Made by a program: the position numbers and the translations under genes
Assembly (NCBI RefSeq): GCF_019800005.1
Contig: NZ_JABGCL010000005.1
Location: 62,001-126,000 of the forward strand
Direction: 5' to 3'
Length of the DNA: 64,000 nucleotides
Source: Geminicoccus harenae
GTDB lineage: Bacteria; Pseudomonadota; Alphaproteobacteria; Geminicoccales; Geminicoccaceae
Notes under the pieces: generated by a model
Seen by the model: only the letters and a program-made list of their open reading frames with translations
What the model was told of the DNA's origin: nothing
Databases searched by the model: none
Shown here: piece after piece, positions 25,400 to 33,739 of the stretch
Position numbering within the stretch: position 1 is the stretch's first letter
Layout: every line of letters starts with the position of its first letter

Positions 25400-26871
25400 G
25401 TGCCCGGCTCCACCCAGCGACGTCCATCATGCACCATCAGCGCCACGGCGCTGGACGGTCCCCAGGAGCCGGCGCCGTACTGCTCCGGCCCCTCGTCGGC
25501 TTGGCGCCAGCCATCCAGGATCGGCTCGCACCAGGTCCAGGCCGCCTCGACCTCGTCCTTGCGCATGAACAGGGTCTGGTTGCCGCGCACCACGTCCATC
25601 AGCAGGCGCTCATAGGCGTCGGGATAGCGGACCTTGAAGGTCTCGCTGAAGCTCAGGTTGAGCGGCGTGTTCTTCAGCCGGATGCCGCCCGGCCCCGGAT
25701 CCTTGTTCATCAGATAGAGGCGCACGCCCTCGTCCGGCTGGAGGCGGATCACCAGCCGGTTCGGCCGGACCTCGCCGGCATCGCGGGGGAAGATCGAGTG
25801 CGGGATCGGGCGCATCTGCACCACGATCTCCGAGGCGCGCTGCGCCAGCCGCTTGCCGGTGCGCAGGTAGAACGGCACGCCCGACCAGCGCCAGGTCTCG
25901 ACCTCGGCCTTGATCGCCAGGAAGGTCTCGGTGTCGCTGGTCCGGCCGAGCTCGTCGCGATAGCCGGGCACCGCCTTGCCGTCGATCGCACCGGCCGAGT
26001 ACTGGCCGCGCACCGTCACCTGGTCGACCCGGCCCGGCCGGATCGGCTTCAGCGCGTGCAGCACCTTCAGCTTCTCGTCGCGCACCGAATCGGCATCCAT
26101 CGCATTCGGCGGCTCCATCGCGATCAGGCAGAGGAGCTGGAGCATGTGGTTCTGGACCATGTCGCGCAGGGCGCCGCTATGGTCGTAATAGTCGGCCCGG
26201 TTGCCCACGCCCACCGTCTCGGCCACGGTGATCTGGACATGGTCGATCGCCGCCCGGTTCCAGATCGGCTCGAACAGCGCGTTGGCGAAGCGCAGCGCCA
26301 TCAGGTTCTGGACGGTCTCCTTGCCCAGATAATGGTCGATGCGGAAGATCTGCCGCTCCTCGAACACGGCGCCCACCGCCTCGTTGACCGCGCGCGCCGA
26401 GGCCAGGTCCTTGCCGATCGGCTTCTCGATCACGACCCGGGTCTCCGGCGTCACCAGCTCCTCGCTGCCGATCTTGGCGCAGATCGGCCCGAACAGGTCG
26501 GGTGCCGTGGCGAGATAGAAGATCCGTACCCGGTCCTGGTCGTCGGCGAGCCAGCGGCCGAGCTCGGGCCAGCCCTTGGCGCCGGTGGCATCCAGCGAAA
26601 GGAAGCTCAGCCGGCCGAGGAAGCGCTCCACCACGTCCGGCACCAGGTCATCGGCACGGACGTGATCGTCGAGCGCCGTGCGCACCCGGCCGCGAAAGTC
26701 CTCGTCGCTGAGCTCGCGGCGCGACAGGCCGACGATCCGGGCATCCTCCGGCATCTGGCCGTCGCGAAAGCGCTGGTAGAGGCCCGGCAGCAGCTTGCGC
26801 AGGGACAGGTCACCCGTGCCGCCGAACACCACGAGATCGAAAGGCTGAACCGGAATGATCTGTGCCGTCAC
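25396..26871 (-). CDS. zwf: Glucose-6-phosphate dehydrogenase (GTG start)
   Basis: 491-residue cytoplasmic enzyme that oxidises glucose-6-phosphate to the lactone with NAD(P). Coenzyme motif VVFGGTGDLSLRKLLPGLY (about 14-32), VIEKPIG (about 149-155), and the active-site RIDHYLGKETVQNLMALRFAN (about 179-199). The GTG at 26871 begins directly before the conserved N-terminus; the longer frame adds 16 residues unlike the family. First gene of zwf-pgl-edd-glk-eda. A TTGACG hexamer on the minus strand at 26933-26938 could be the -35 of its promoter, but no convincing -10 follows. Confidence 0.95.
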   Translation of the reverse strand: MTAQIIPVQPFDLVVFGGTGDLSLRKLLPGLYQRFRDGQMPEDARIVGLSRRELSDEDFRGRVRTALDDHVRADDLVPDVVERFLGRLSFLSLDATGAKGWPELGRWLADDQDRVRIFYLATAPDLFGPICAKIGSEELVTPETRVVIEKPIGKDLASARAVNEAVGAVFEERQIFRIDHYLGKETVQNLMALRFANALFEPIWNRAAIDHVQITVAETVGVGNRADYYDHSGALRDMVQNHMLQLLCLIAMEPPNAMDADSVRDEKLKVLHALKPIRPGRVDQVTVRGQYSAGAIDGKAVPGYRDELGRTSDTETFLAIKAEVETWRWSGVPFYLRTGKRLAQRASEIVVQMRPIPHSIFPRDAGEVRPNRLVIRLQPDEGVRLYLMNKDPGPGGIRLKNTPLNLSFSETFKVRYPDAYERLLMDVVRGNQTLFMRKDEVEAAWTWCEPILDGWRQADEGPEQYGAGSWGPSSAVALMVHDGRRWVEPGT

Positions 26872-27024
26872 GTGTGATCGCTTTCCGTGGTGGTCCGGAC
26901 AAGCCCTGGGACGTGGCAAAGCACACCGGCTCCGTCAATATCCCAGCACCCCCAAAGCCCGCCGCCTGGGCTTCCTAGCAGCTCCCGCACCAAGGCTTAG
27001 CAGCAACTGGTTAACAATTTATAG

Positions 27025-29250
27025 CTAGCAATCCGCGTGCCAGCGGCTCAGGCGCCAGGCATTGGCCACCACGCTCACCGAGGAGAGCGCCATGGCGGCA
27101 CCGGCGAGCACCGGGGTGAGCTGGCCCAGTGCCGCCAGCGGGATCAGCAGCACGTTGTAAAGGAAGGCGAACACCAGGCTCTGGACGATCGTCCGGCGGG
27201 TGCGCTTGGCTACGGCCAGGGCTGCCGCGACCAGAAGCGGATCGGGGCGCACCAGCGTCACCCCGGCGCTCGCCATGGCGACGTCGGTGCCCGAGCCCAT
27301 CGCGATGCCCAGATCGGCCGCGGCCAGTGCCGGCGCGTCGTTGATGCCGTCGCCGACCATCGCGACCTGCGCACCGCCCTGCCGGAGCGCCTGCACCGCC
27401 TGAACCTTGTCCGCCGGCAGGAGGCCGGCATGCACCTCCTCGATGCCGATCTCGGCCGCGATCGCCGCGGCTGCCGCTGGATGGTCGCCGCTCAGCATGG
27501 CGACCCGCAACCCTTGCCGGCGCAAGGCCGCCACCGCTTCCGCCGCTTCCGGCCGGGGCCGGTCGCCGAACGCCAGCACGGCCAGCGCCTCGCCCTTGGG
27601 CAGGGCCACCAGCCAGGAGACGCTCTGCCCCCTGGCGGCGGCCGCCGCTGCCCAGGCGGCCAGCTCCGCATCGTCGGTCCCGGCCTCGCGGGCAGCCCGC
27701 TCGGACAGGATCGCGAAGCGCTGGCCAACCACGACGCCTTCCAGCCCACGGCCGGGCAGGGAGCGGACCTCCGTCGCCACGGCCGGAACGAGGCCAGTTT
27801 CCTGGGCCGCCGCCCGGACGGCCCCAGCCAGCGGATGCTCACTGCCCGCCTGCAGGCCGGCTGCCAGCGCCAGGAGGTGCCGGCGGTCCTGGCCTGCTGC
27901 CGTCGCCAGCCCTGCCAGCTCGGGCCGGCCCTCGGTCAGCGTGCCGGTCTTGTCGAAGGCCACGACGTCGATGGCATGGGCGGCTTCCAGTGCCGCCGGA
28001 TCGCGGATCAGGATGCCGGCCCGCGCCGCGGCACCCGTGCCGGCCACGATCGCGACCGGCGTGGCCAGGCCCAGCGCGCAGGGGCAGGCGATCACCAGGA
28101 CCGTGACTGCGTGGATGATGGCAGGCTCGATGCCGGCACCGGCAAGCCACCAGCTAAGCGCCGTCACCGCCGCGATGGCGAGGACCGCCGGGACGAACCA
28201 GGTCGAGATGCGGTCCACCAGGCGCTGCACGCTGGCTTTCTGTGCCTGGGCGTTCTCCACCATGCGGATGATACGGGCCAGCACGGTCTCGGCACCGGTG
28301 GCCGTGGTCACGACCACCAGGGCGGCGTCCTGGTTGATCGTGCCGCCGATCACCTTCTGGCCAGGCCCGCGCACCACCGGCAGGCTCTCGCCGGTGACCA
28401 TCGATTCGTCGAGATGACCGCTGCCTTCCACGATCTCGCCGTCGACCGGCACCCGCTCGCCCGGGCGCATCAGCACCCGGTCGCCGGTCGCCACGGCCGC
28501 GATCGGCAGCTCGGTCGGCTCGCCATCGATCAGCACCCGCGCGGTGGTCGGCCGCAGGGCTGCCAGCGCGCGCATGGCCGCCCCGGTCTGGCGGCGGGCG
28601 CGGCCCTCCAGCCACTTGCCGAGCAGAACCAGCGCCACCACCAGGGCAGCGGCCTCGAAATAGAGGGCGTGCCCGCCATGGCCCGCCACCAGCCAGTTCC
28701 ACAGGCTGAGCCCGAACGCAGCGCTGGTGCCCAGCGCCACCAGCAGGTCCATGTTGCCGGTGCCGGCGCGCAGCGCGGCAAAGCCCGCCCGGTAGAACCG
28801 GGCCCCCAGCCAGAACTGCACCGGGGCCGCCAGGAGGAACTGCAGCCAGGCCGGCAGCGCCAGCTCATGGCCGAACGGCATGGCCGCCATGGGCAGGACC
28901 AGCGGCAAGGCCAGCGCCAGGGCCAGGGCGGCATGCCAGAATTCTCGCCGCCCTCGGGCTTCCCGGGCGCGCTGCAGTTCGGCCTCGGCCGCACCATCCG
29001 GGTCATCGGCCAGGACCGAGGCGCGATAGCCGGTGCGGGCGACCGCAGCCACCAGGCTGGAGGTTGGCGCGCCGCGCGTTTCCACGTGTGCCTTCTCCGT
29101 CGCCAGGTCGACGCTGGCCGAGACCACGCCCGGCACCTGGCCCAGCGCCCGCTCCACCCGGCGCACGCAGGACGCGCAGGTCATGCCGTCGATCGCCAGA
29201 TCGACGGCAACCCCGGGCTGCTCGGTCCGTTCGAGGGACATGGTGACCAT
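27025..29250 (-). CDS. copA: Copper-exporting P1B-type ATPase
   Basis: 741-residue inner-membrane pump that expels Cu(I). One N-terminal heavy-metal domain with MTCASC (Cys25, Cys28), eight membrane helices, TGES actuator loop (MVTGESLPV), metal-site CPC in VIACPCALGLATPVA, phosphorylated Asp in FDKTGTLTEG, the HP dipeptide in SEHPLAGAV, and GDGINDAPALAAADLG. ATG 29250 is chosen because GGAG lies 7 bases before it; TTG 29253 and ATG 29241 are alternatives. Divergent from copZ across a gap with two CueR/HmrR-like operators. Confidence 0.94.
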   Translation of the reverse strand: MVTMSLERTEQPGVAVDLAIDGMTCASCVRRVERALGQVPGVVSASVDLATEKAHVETRGAPTSSLVAAVARTGYRASVLADDPDGAAEAELQRAREARGRREFWHAALALALALPLVLPMAAMPFGHELALPAWLQFLLAAPVQFWLGARFYRAGFAALRAGTGNMDLLVALGTSAAFGLSLWNWLVAGHGGHALYFEAAALVVALVLLGKWLEGRARRQTGAAMRALAALRPTTARVLIDGEPTELPIAAVATGDRVLMRPGERVPVDGEIVEGSGHLDESMVTGESLPVVRGPGQKVIGGTINQDAALVVVTTATGAETVLARIIRMVENAQAQKASVQRLVDRISTWFVPAVLAIAAVTALSWWLAGAGIEPAIIHAVTVLVIACPCALGLATPVAIVAGTGAAARAGILIRDPAALEAAHAIDVVAFDKTGTLTEGRPELAGLATAAGQDRRHLLALAAGLQAGSEHPLAGAVRAAAQETGLVPAVATEVRSLPGRGLEGVVVGQRFAILSERAAREAGTDDAELAAWAAAAAARGQSVSWLVALPKGEALAVLAFGDRPRPEAAEAVAALRRQGLRVAMLSGDHPAAAAAIAAEIGIEEVHAGLLPADKVQAVQALRQGGAQVAMVGDGINDAPALAAADLGIAMGSGTDVAMASAGVTLVRPDPLLVAAALAVAKRTRRTIVQSLVFAFLYNVLLIPLAALGQLTPVLAGAAMALSSVSVVANAWRLSRWHADC

Positions 29251-29284
29251 CAAGACGCTCCACTGGCTGGCGCGATCCTTCAGG

Positions 29285-29311
29285 TGGCCCTTCCAGCGGC
29301 GGGAAGGTCAA
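29285..29311 (-). promoter_or_regulatory. CueR/HmrR-type operator and promoter of copA
   Basis: On the minus strand TTGACC is followed by TTCCCGCCGCTGGAAGG, giving the dyad CCTTCC, 7 bases, GGAAGG. This is nearly the MerR-family copper operator seen at E. coli copA (TTGACCTTCC, then GCTGGAAGG), where the -35 box overlaps the dyad and the -35/-10 spacing is 19. The -10 here is weak. No cueR gene is in the window, so the regulator must be elsewhere. Confidence 0.7.
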
Positions 29312-29339
29312 GGGGTGACGTGGCCGTTCCATCTGCCGC

Positions 29340-29370
29340 TTGACCTTCTCCTCGCTGGAACCACCAGATG
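29340..29370 (+). promoter_or_regulatory. CueR/HmrR-type operator and promoter of copZ-rpe
   Basis: TTGACC at 29340 starts TTGACCTTCTCC followed by TCGCTGGAACC, a less symmetric version of the same copper operator on the opposite strand. A 19-base spacer leads to CAGATG as a possible -10, and copZ starts 23 bases further on. Together with the copA site this makes a back-to-back copper-responsive promoter pair. Confidence 0.6.
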
Positions 29371-29393
29371 ACGGCGCATCGGCAGGAAGGGAC

Positions 29394-29594
29394 ATGGCGA
29401 TGCAGTTGACGGTCGAAGGAATGAGCTGCGCCCACTGCGTCCGCGCGATCACGGAAGCGGTGCGGCGGCTGGATCCGCAGGCGGAGGTGACGGTCTCGGT
29501 GGAGGAAGGCAGGGTGGAAGTGAAGGGCATCGAGGACCGCGCAGCGGTGACGAGCGCGATCGAGGCCGCCGGCTATGAGGTGCACCAGGGATGA
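29394..29594 (+). CDS. copZ: CopZ-like copper chaperone
   Basis: 66-residue single heavy-metal-associated domain: MQLTVEGMSCAHCVRAITEAV has the metal-binding MSCAHC, followed by the beta-alpha-beta pattern ending AAVTSAIEAAGYEV. Delivers Cu(I) to CopA in the cytoplasm. AGGAAGG at 29384-29390 precedes the ATG; the ATG two codons later (29400) has better spacing and is equally possible. Its stop overlaps the rpe start (ATGA), an unusual pairing of copper handling with the pentose-phosphate pathway. Confidence 0.92.
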   Translation: MAMQLTVEGMSCAHCVRAITEAVRRLDPQAEVTVSVEEGRVEVKGIEDRAAVTSAIEAAGYEVHQG

Positions 29595-30244
29595 GCGATA
29601 CTGTCCTGATCGCACCCTCGATCCTGGCCGCCGACTATGCGCGGCTGGGCGAGGAGGTGAAGGCGGTCGAGGCCGCCGGTGCGGACTGGCTGCATCTGGA
29701 CGTCATGGACGGCCATTTCGTGCCGAACCTCAGCTTCGGCGCCGACGTGATCGCCGCCCTGCGCGACCACTCCAACCTGCTGTTCGACGCCCACCTGATG
29801 TGCGCGCCGGTCGACCAGTGGATCGGCCCGGTCGCCAAGGCCGGCGCCGACCGGATCACCGTCCATGCCGAGGCCGGGCCGCATCTGGACCGCTCGCTGG
29901 CGGCGATCCGGGCACTCGGCAAGGGGGCAGGGGTGGCGCTCAACCCGGCCACGCCCGTCTCGGTCCTGGAGCATGTCCTGGATCATCTCGACCTGATCCT
30001 GATCCTGAGCGTCAATCCGGGCTTCGGCGGGCAGAAATTCATCACCTATGCCGCCGACAAGATCCGCCAGGCCAAGGTACTGGCCGGCGGGCGGCCGATC
30101 CGGGTGCAGGTGGACGGCGGCATCGACGCCCAGACCGCGCCCAAGGCGATCGAGGCGGGGGCGGACGTGCTGGTGGCCGGTTCCTCGATCTTCCGGAACG
30201 GCGACTATGCGCAGGCGATCGCGTCGCTTCGTCCTGCTGCGTGA
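29591..30244 (+). CDS. rpe: Ribulose-phosphate 3-epimerase
   Basis: 217-residue TIM-barrel enzyme interconverting ribulose-5-phosphate and xylulose-5-phosphate. APSILAADYARLGEEV (about 8-23), HLDVMDGHFVPNLSFG (metal ligands His and Asp, about 35-50), FDAHLM, ILSVNPGFGGQKFI (about 136-149), and VDGGID followed by GADVLVAGSSIF. Translationally coupled to copZ, which may be accidental. It is separated from the next gene by 60 bp. Confidence 0.95.
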   Translation: MSDTVLIAPSILAADYARLGEEVKAVEAAGADWLHLDVMDGHFVPNLSFGADVIAALRDHSNLLFDAHLMCAPVDQWIGPVAKAGADRITVHAEAGPHLDRSLAAIRALGKGAGVALNPATPVSVLEHVLDHLDLILILSVNPGFGGQKFITYAADKIRQAKVLAGGRPIRVQVDGGIDAQTAPKAIEAGADVLVAGSSIFRNGDYAQAIASLRPAA

Positions 30245-30304
30245 CGGCAAGCGCCGCGTGACGCCTGAGCGACGGGCACAGGTCCACCAGCCAGGAGGCC
30301 GGCC

Positions 30305-31942
30305 GTGGTGAATCTCCCGATCCCTGCCGGCAATCCGGTGGTGGACTATCTGGTCGACGCCTGGCAGCGGAACGTCCTGTTCCTCGACACGCTGCGCGAG
30401 CGCAGCCGGGCCTATCGGGAACACATGGCCTCCCCGGCGCCGAACGTGCTGCATTTCAGGCACGAGCTGGTGATGCATGGCCTGGAGCTGCCCCGCCCGG
30501 TCAATTACTGCCTCCTGCGAATCCTGCCCGACGCGGCGGCGCCGATGGACCCCTGCAAGCGGCCGATCATCGTGATCGACCCGCGCGCCGGGCATGGGCC
30601 CGGAATCGGCGGCTTCAAGCCGGACAGCGAGATCGGCGTGGCGCTGGCCTGCGGCCATCCCTGCTACTTCATCGGCTTCACCACCGAGCCGGTCGAGGGC
30701 CAGACGATCCTGGACGTGATCGACGCGCTCGGCAGCTTCCAGAACGAGGTGATCCGGCGTCACCCCGACGCCCAGGGCCTGCCGCTCGCCATCGGCAACT
30801 GCCAGGCGGGCTGGGCGCTGGCGATGGCGGCCGCCACCCGGCCGGAACGGTTCGGGCCGCTCCTGCTGCCGGGCGTGCCGCTCGCCTACTGGCAGGGCAC
30901 CCATGGCGGGTCGCCCATGCGCTATGCCGGCGGGATGCTGGGCGGGACCTGGCTGACGGCGCTGGCCGGCGATCTCGGTGCCGGCAAATATGACGGCGCC
31001 TGGCTGGTCTCGAACTTCGAGAACATGAACCCGGCCAACACGCTCTGGACCAAGCAGTACAACGTCTGGGCGAACATCGACACCGAGCCGGAGCGCTATC
31101 TCGCGTTCGAGCGCTGGTGGGGCGGCCACGCCATCCTGGGTGCCGAGGAGATGCAGTGGATCGCCGACGAGCTGTTCGTCGGCAACCGGCTGGTCTCGGG
31201 CGAGCTCCGCGCCAATGACGGGACCCGGATCGACCTGCGCGACATCAAGGGGCCGATCATCGTCTTCTGCTCCAAGGGCGACGAGATCACCCCGCCGCCC
31301 CAGGCACTCGGCTGGATCCTGGAGCTCTACCAGGACGTCGACGACATCCGCGCGCACGACCAGACGATCGTCTACAGCGTGCACGACGCGGTCGGCCATC
31401 TCGGCATCTTCGTGTCGGGCTCGGTGGCGCGCAAGGAGCACCAGGAGTTCACCTCCAACATCGACCTGATCGACGTGCTGCCGCCCGGCCTGTTCGAGGC
31501 GGTCCTGACCAAAGCCGGACCGGACACGCCGAACGCCCAGCTCGTGGCTGGCGAGTGGGTGCTGCATTTCGAGCCGCGCAGCCTGGACGACATCCGGGCA
31601 CTGGGCTGCAACGACCTGGACGACGAGCGCCGCTTCGCCACGGTCGCCCGCCTGTCCGACGTCAATCTCGGCCTCTACCGGACCTTCATGCAGCCCTGGG
31701 TGCGCGCAATGGCGACGCCGGAGCTGGCCCTGGCCGCGCGCAAGCTGCACCCCGCCCGCCTGCCCTACGAGCTGTTCGGCCATGACGGCTCGGCGATGCG
31801 CATGCTGGAGGAGGTCGCCGAGGAGGTGCGGGCACAGCGCCGGCCGGTGCCGGACGGCAACCCGTCACGCTCCTGCAGGAGCAGTTCTCCAAGGCCACGG
31901 TCACCATGCTCGACGCCTGGCGAGACCTGCGCGACGGCATGA
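30305..31942 (+). CDS. DUF3141 protein, N-terminal part (frameshifted gene)
   Basis: PHA-synthase/lipase-like alpha/beta-hydrolase of the DUF3141 family. The nucleophile elbow is IGNCQAGWA with a cysteine (about residue 163), the Gly-x-Cys-x-Gly pattern of PHA synthases; the acid is probably in SKGDEITPP and the base in DAVGHLGIF. These proteins normally run about 750-780 residues. Here the reading frame keeps family character to about residue 519 (RRPVPDGN), then turns into low-complexity Ser/Pro/Arg and stops at 545. The expected continuation is in the next frame (31864-32556). Neighbour acetate kinase is a common companion of DUF3141 genes. Function unproven; a role in acyl-CoA or polyester metabolism is guessed. 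Confidence 0.85.
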   Translation: MVNLPIPAGNPVVDYLVDAWQRNVLFLDTLRERSRAYREHMASPAPNVLHFRHELVMHGLELPRPVNYCLLRILPDAAAPMDPCKRPIIVIDPRAGHGPGIGGFKPDSEIGVALACGHPCYFIGFTTEPVEGQTILDVIDALGSFQNEVIRRHPDAQGLPLAIGNCQAGWALAMAAATRPERFGPLLLPGVPLAYWQGTHGGSPMRYAGGMLGGTWLTALAGDLGAGKYDGAWLVSNFENMNPANTLWTKQYNVWANIDTEPERYLAFERWWGGHAILGAEEMQWIADELFVGNRLVSGELRANDGTRIDLRDIKGPIIVFCSKGDEITPPPQALGWILELYQDVDDIRAHDQTIVYSVHDAVGHLGIFVSGSVARKEHQEFTSNIDLIDVLPPGLFEAVLTKAGPDTPNAQLVAGEWVLHFEPRSLDDIRALGCNDLDDERRFATVARLSDVNLGLYRTFMQPWVRAMATPELALAARKLHPARLPYELFGHDGSAMRMLEEVAEEVRAQRRPVPDGNPSRSCRSSSPRPRSPCSTPGETCATA

Positions 31943-32556
31943 CCGAGCAGGCGTTCCTGGCCATCTACGGTCAGCCGATGCTGCAGGCCCTGGTGGGCCT
32001 GCGCGCGCGCGACGAGCCGCTCCGCCCGGCCCCGGGCGACGAGCCGGAGCACCGCGCCTTCGTCGCCGCCCGTGCTGCCGAGGTGCATCGCGGGATCGGG
32101 ACCGGCACGCCGGCGGATGCGCTGATCCGTGCGCTTGTCTGGCTGATCATGCCGGGCGGCAGTGTGGACGAGCGGACCTTTGCCGCGGTGCGCAACCTCA
32201 GGGCCGAGCACCCGGAATGCCATGCCGCGGGGCTCGACGCATTCAAGGCCCGGGTGCGCCTGCAGACTGCCGTCCTGCGCGAGGCCGGCGAGGAAGCGAT
32301 CTCGGCCCTGCCGCAGCTCCTGCCGGAGGATGCCCGCGAAGGCTTCCTGCCGCTGCTGCGCCATCTGGCCGAAGCCGCCGGGCCGCTGGTGCCCGAGGCG
32401 GAGCGGCGGCTGGAACGGATCACCGCCCTCCTGGCCGCCGAGCCTGCGCCAGCCCGGCCGCAGGCCGCCATGCCGCCGCCCGCACGCGAGCGTGCCCTGC
32501 CCAGGCGCCGCGCCGCCACCACACGTCCGCCCCGCAGCCGCAAGGGATCGACCTGA
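31864..32556 (+). pseudogene. DUF3141 protein, C-terminal part displaced by a frameshift
   Basis: This frame starts without an initiation codon and reads VTLLQEQFSKATVTMLDAWRDLRDGMTEQAFLAIYG and onward, the natural continuation of the DUF3141 protein. Between the last codon of the first part (AAC, 31859-31861) and the first of this one (GTC, 31864) only two bases occur, in a C run at 31861-31863, so one missing C explains the break. Joined, the protein would be about 750 residues, the family size. An ATG at 31909 could start a separate C-terminal polypeptide. It ends GSTS-free with basic residues, 1 bp before ackA. Either a real mutation or a sequence error. Confidence 0.75.
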
Positions 32557-32557
32557 G

Positions 32558-33736
32558 ATGACGGGCTCGCTGCTGGTCCTGAACACCGGCTCCTCCAGCA
32601 TCAAGTTCCAGGTCTTCGCACTCGGGCAGAACGGGCCGGAGCGGCGGCTGAAGGGCCTGCTCGATGGCATCAGGGTCCATCCGCACCTGCAGGTGAGGGA
32701 CGAGGCGGGTGCCGTCCTGCTCGACAAGGACCTCCGCGAGCATGGCGAGGATGTCGGTGCCGCGGTCGAGCATGTGCTGACCTTCCTGCATGACGCGCTG
32801 GGCGATGGCGGCCTCGTCGCGATCGGCCACCGGGTCGTGCATGGCGGGAGGCAATTCGAGGGACCCGCACGGGTCACGGCGGAGACGCTGGCGGAGATCG
32901 AGGCCCTGGTGCCGCTCGCACCGCTGCACCAGCCGAACAGCATCGCCCCCATCCGCACGATCCGGACGCTACGGCCGGACCTGCCCCAGGTCGCCTGCTT
33001 CGACACGGTGTTCCATCGCGGCCATGCCGAGTTGGCCGACCGGTTCGCCATTCCCGAGGCACTGGATCGCGAGGGCGTGCGGCGCTACGGCTTCCATGGC
33101 CTGTCCTACGCCTTCATCGCCGAGCGGCTGCGCGAGCTGGATCCCGGACTGGCCGGCGGGCGGGTGGTGGCGGCGCATCTGGGCAGCGGCGCTTCCTTGT
33201 GCGCGATCCGGAGCGGGCGCTCGATCGAGACCACCATGGGCTTCACCGCGCTGGACGGCCTGCCCATGGGCACCCGGCCCGGGCGGCTCGATGCGGGGGT
33301 GATCCTCTATCTGATGCAGCAGGGCTGGGACGCGAAGAAGATCGAGCGGATGCTCTACCACGAGAGTGGCCTGCTCGGCCTGTCCGGCGTGTCCAACGAC
33401 GTGCGCGAGCTGAAGGCGAGCGAGGACCCGCGCGCGGCCTTCGCCCTGGACTATTTCGCCCACCGAATCGCCCAGGAAACGGCGCTGCTCGCCACCACCA
33501 TGGGCGGGATCGACGGAGTCGTGTTCACCGCCGGGATCGGCGAGCGCTCCGCCAGCATCCGTGCCAACGTGGCCAAGCGGCTGGCCTGGCTCGGCATGGC
33601 GCTCGACGAGGAGGCCAACCGCGCCGACGCGCCGCTGATCTCGTCGGCGGACAGCCGCATTGTGGTTCGGGTGATCCCGACCGACGAGGAGGCGATGATC
33701 GCCCGGCAGACCCTGGAGGTGCTGGACCTGCGCTGA
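32558..33736 (+). CDS. ackA: Acetate kinase
   Basis: 392-residue ASKHA-fold kinase interconverting acetate plus ATP and acetyl phosphate. LVLNTGSSSIKFQVF (about 5-19), GHRVVHGG (about 88-95), CFDTVFHRG (about 146-154), the catalytic loop RRYGFHGLSY, AHLGSGASLCA, and FTAGIGERSASIR near residue 325. It starts 1 bp past the DUF3141 stop. No phosphotransacetylase gene adjoins in the window. The stop is 3 bp from the convergent FGGY kinase stop. Confidence 0.94.
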   Translation: MTGSLLVLNTGSSSIKFQVFALGQNGPERRLKGLLDGIRVHPHLQVRDEAGAVLLDKDLREHGEDVGAAVEHVLTFLHDALGDGGLVAIGHRVVHGGRQFEGPARVTAETLAEIEALVPLAPLHQPNSIAPIRTIRTLRPDLPQVACFDTVFHRGHAELADRFAIPEALDREGVRRYGFHGLSYAFIAERLRELDPGLAGGRVVAAHLGSGASLCAIRSGRSIETTMGFTALDGLPMGTRPGRLDAGVILYLMQQGWDAKKIERMLYHESGLLGLSGVSNDVRELKASEDPRAAFALDYFAHRIAQETALLATTMGGIDGVVFTAGIGERSASIRANVAKRLAWLGMALDEEANRADAPLISSADSRIVVRVIPTDEEAMIARQTLEVLDLR

Positions 33737-33739
33737 GCG

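Noticed and set aside
29573..31783. A 736-codon open frame on the minus strand opposite rpe and the DUF3141 gene
   Set aside because: Antisense shadow; both genes underneath are recognised by motif.
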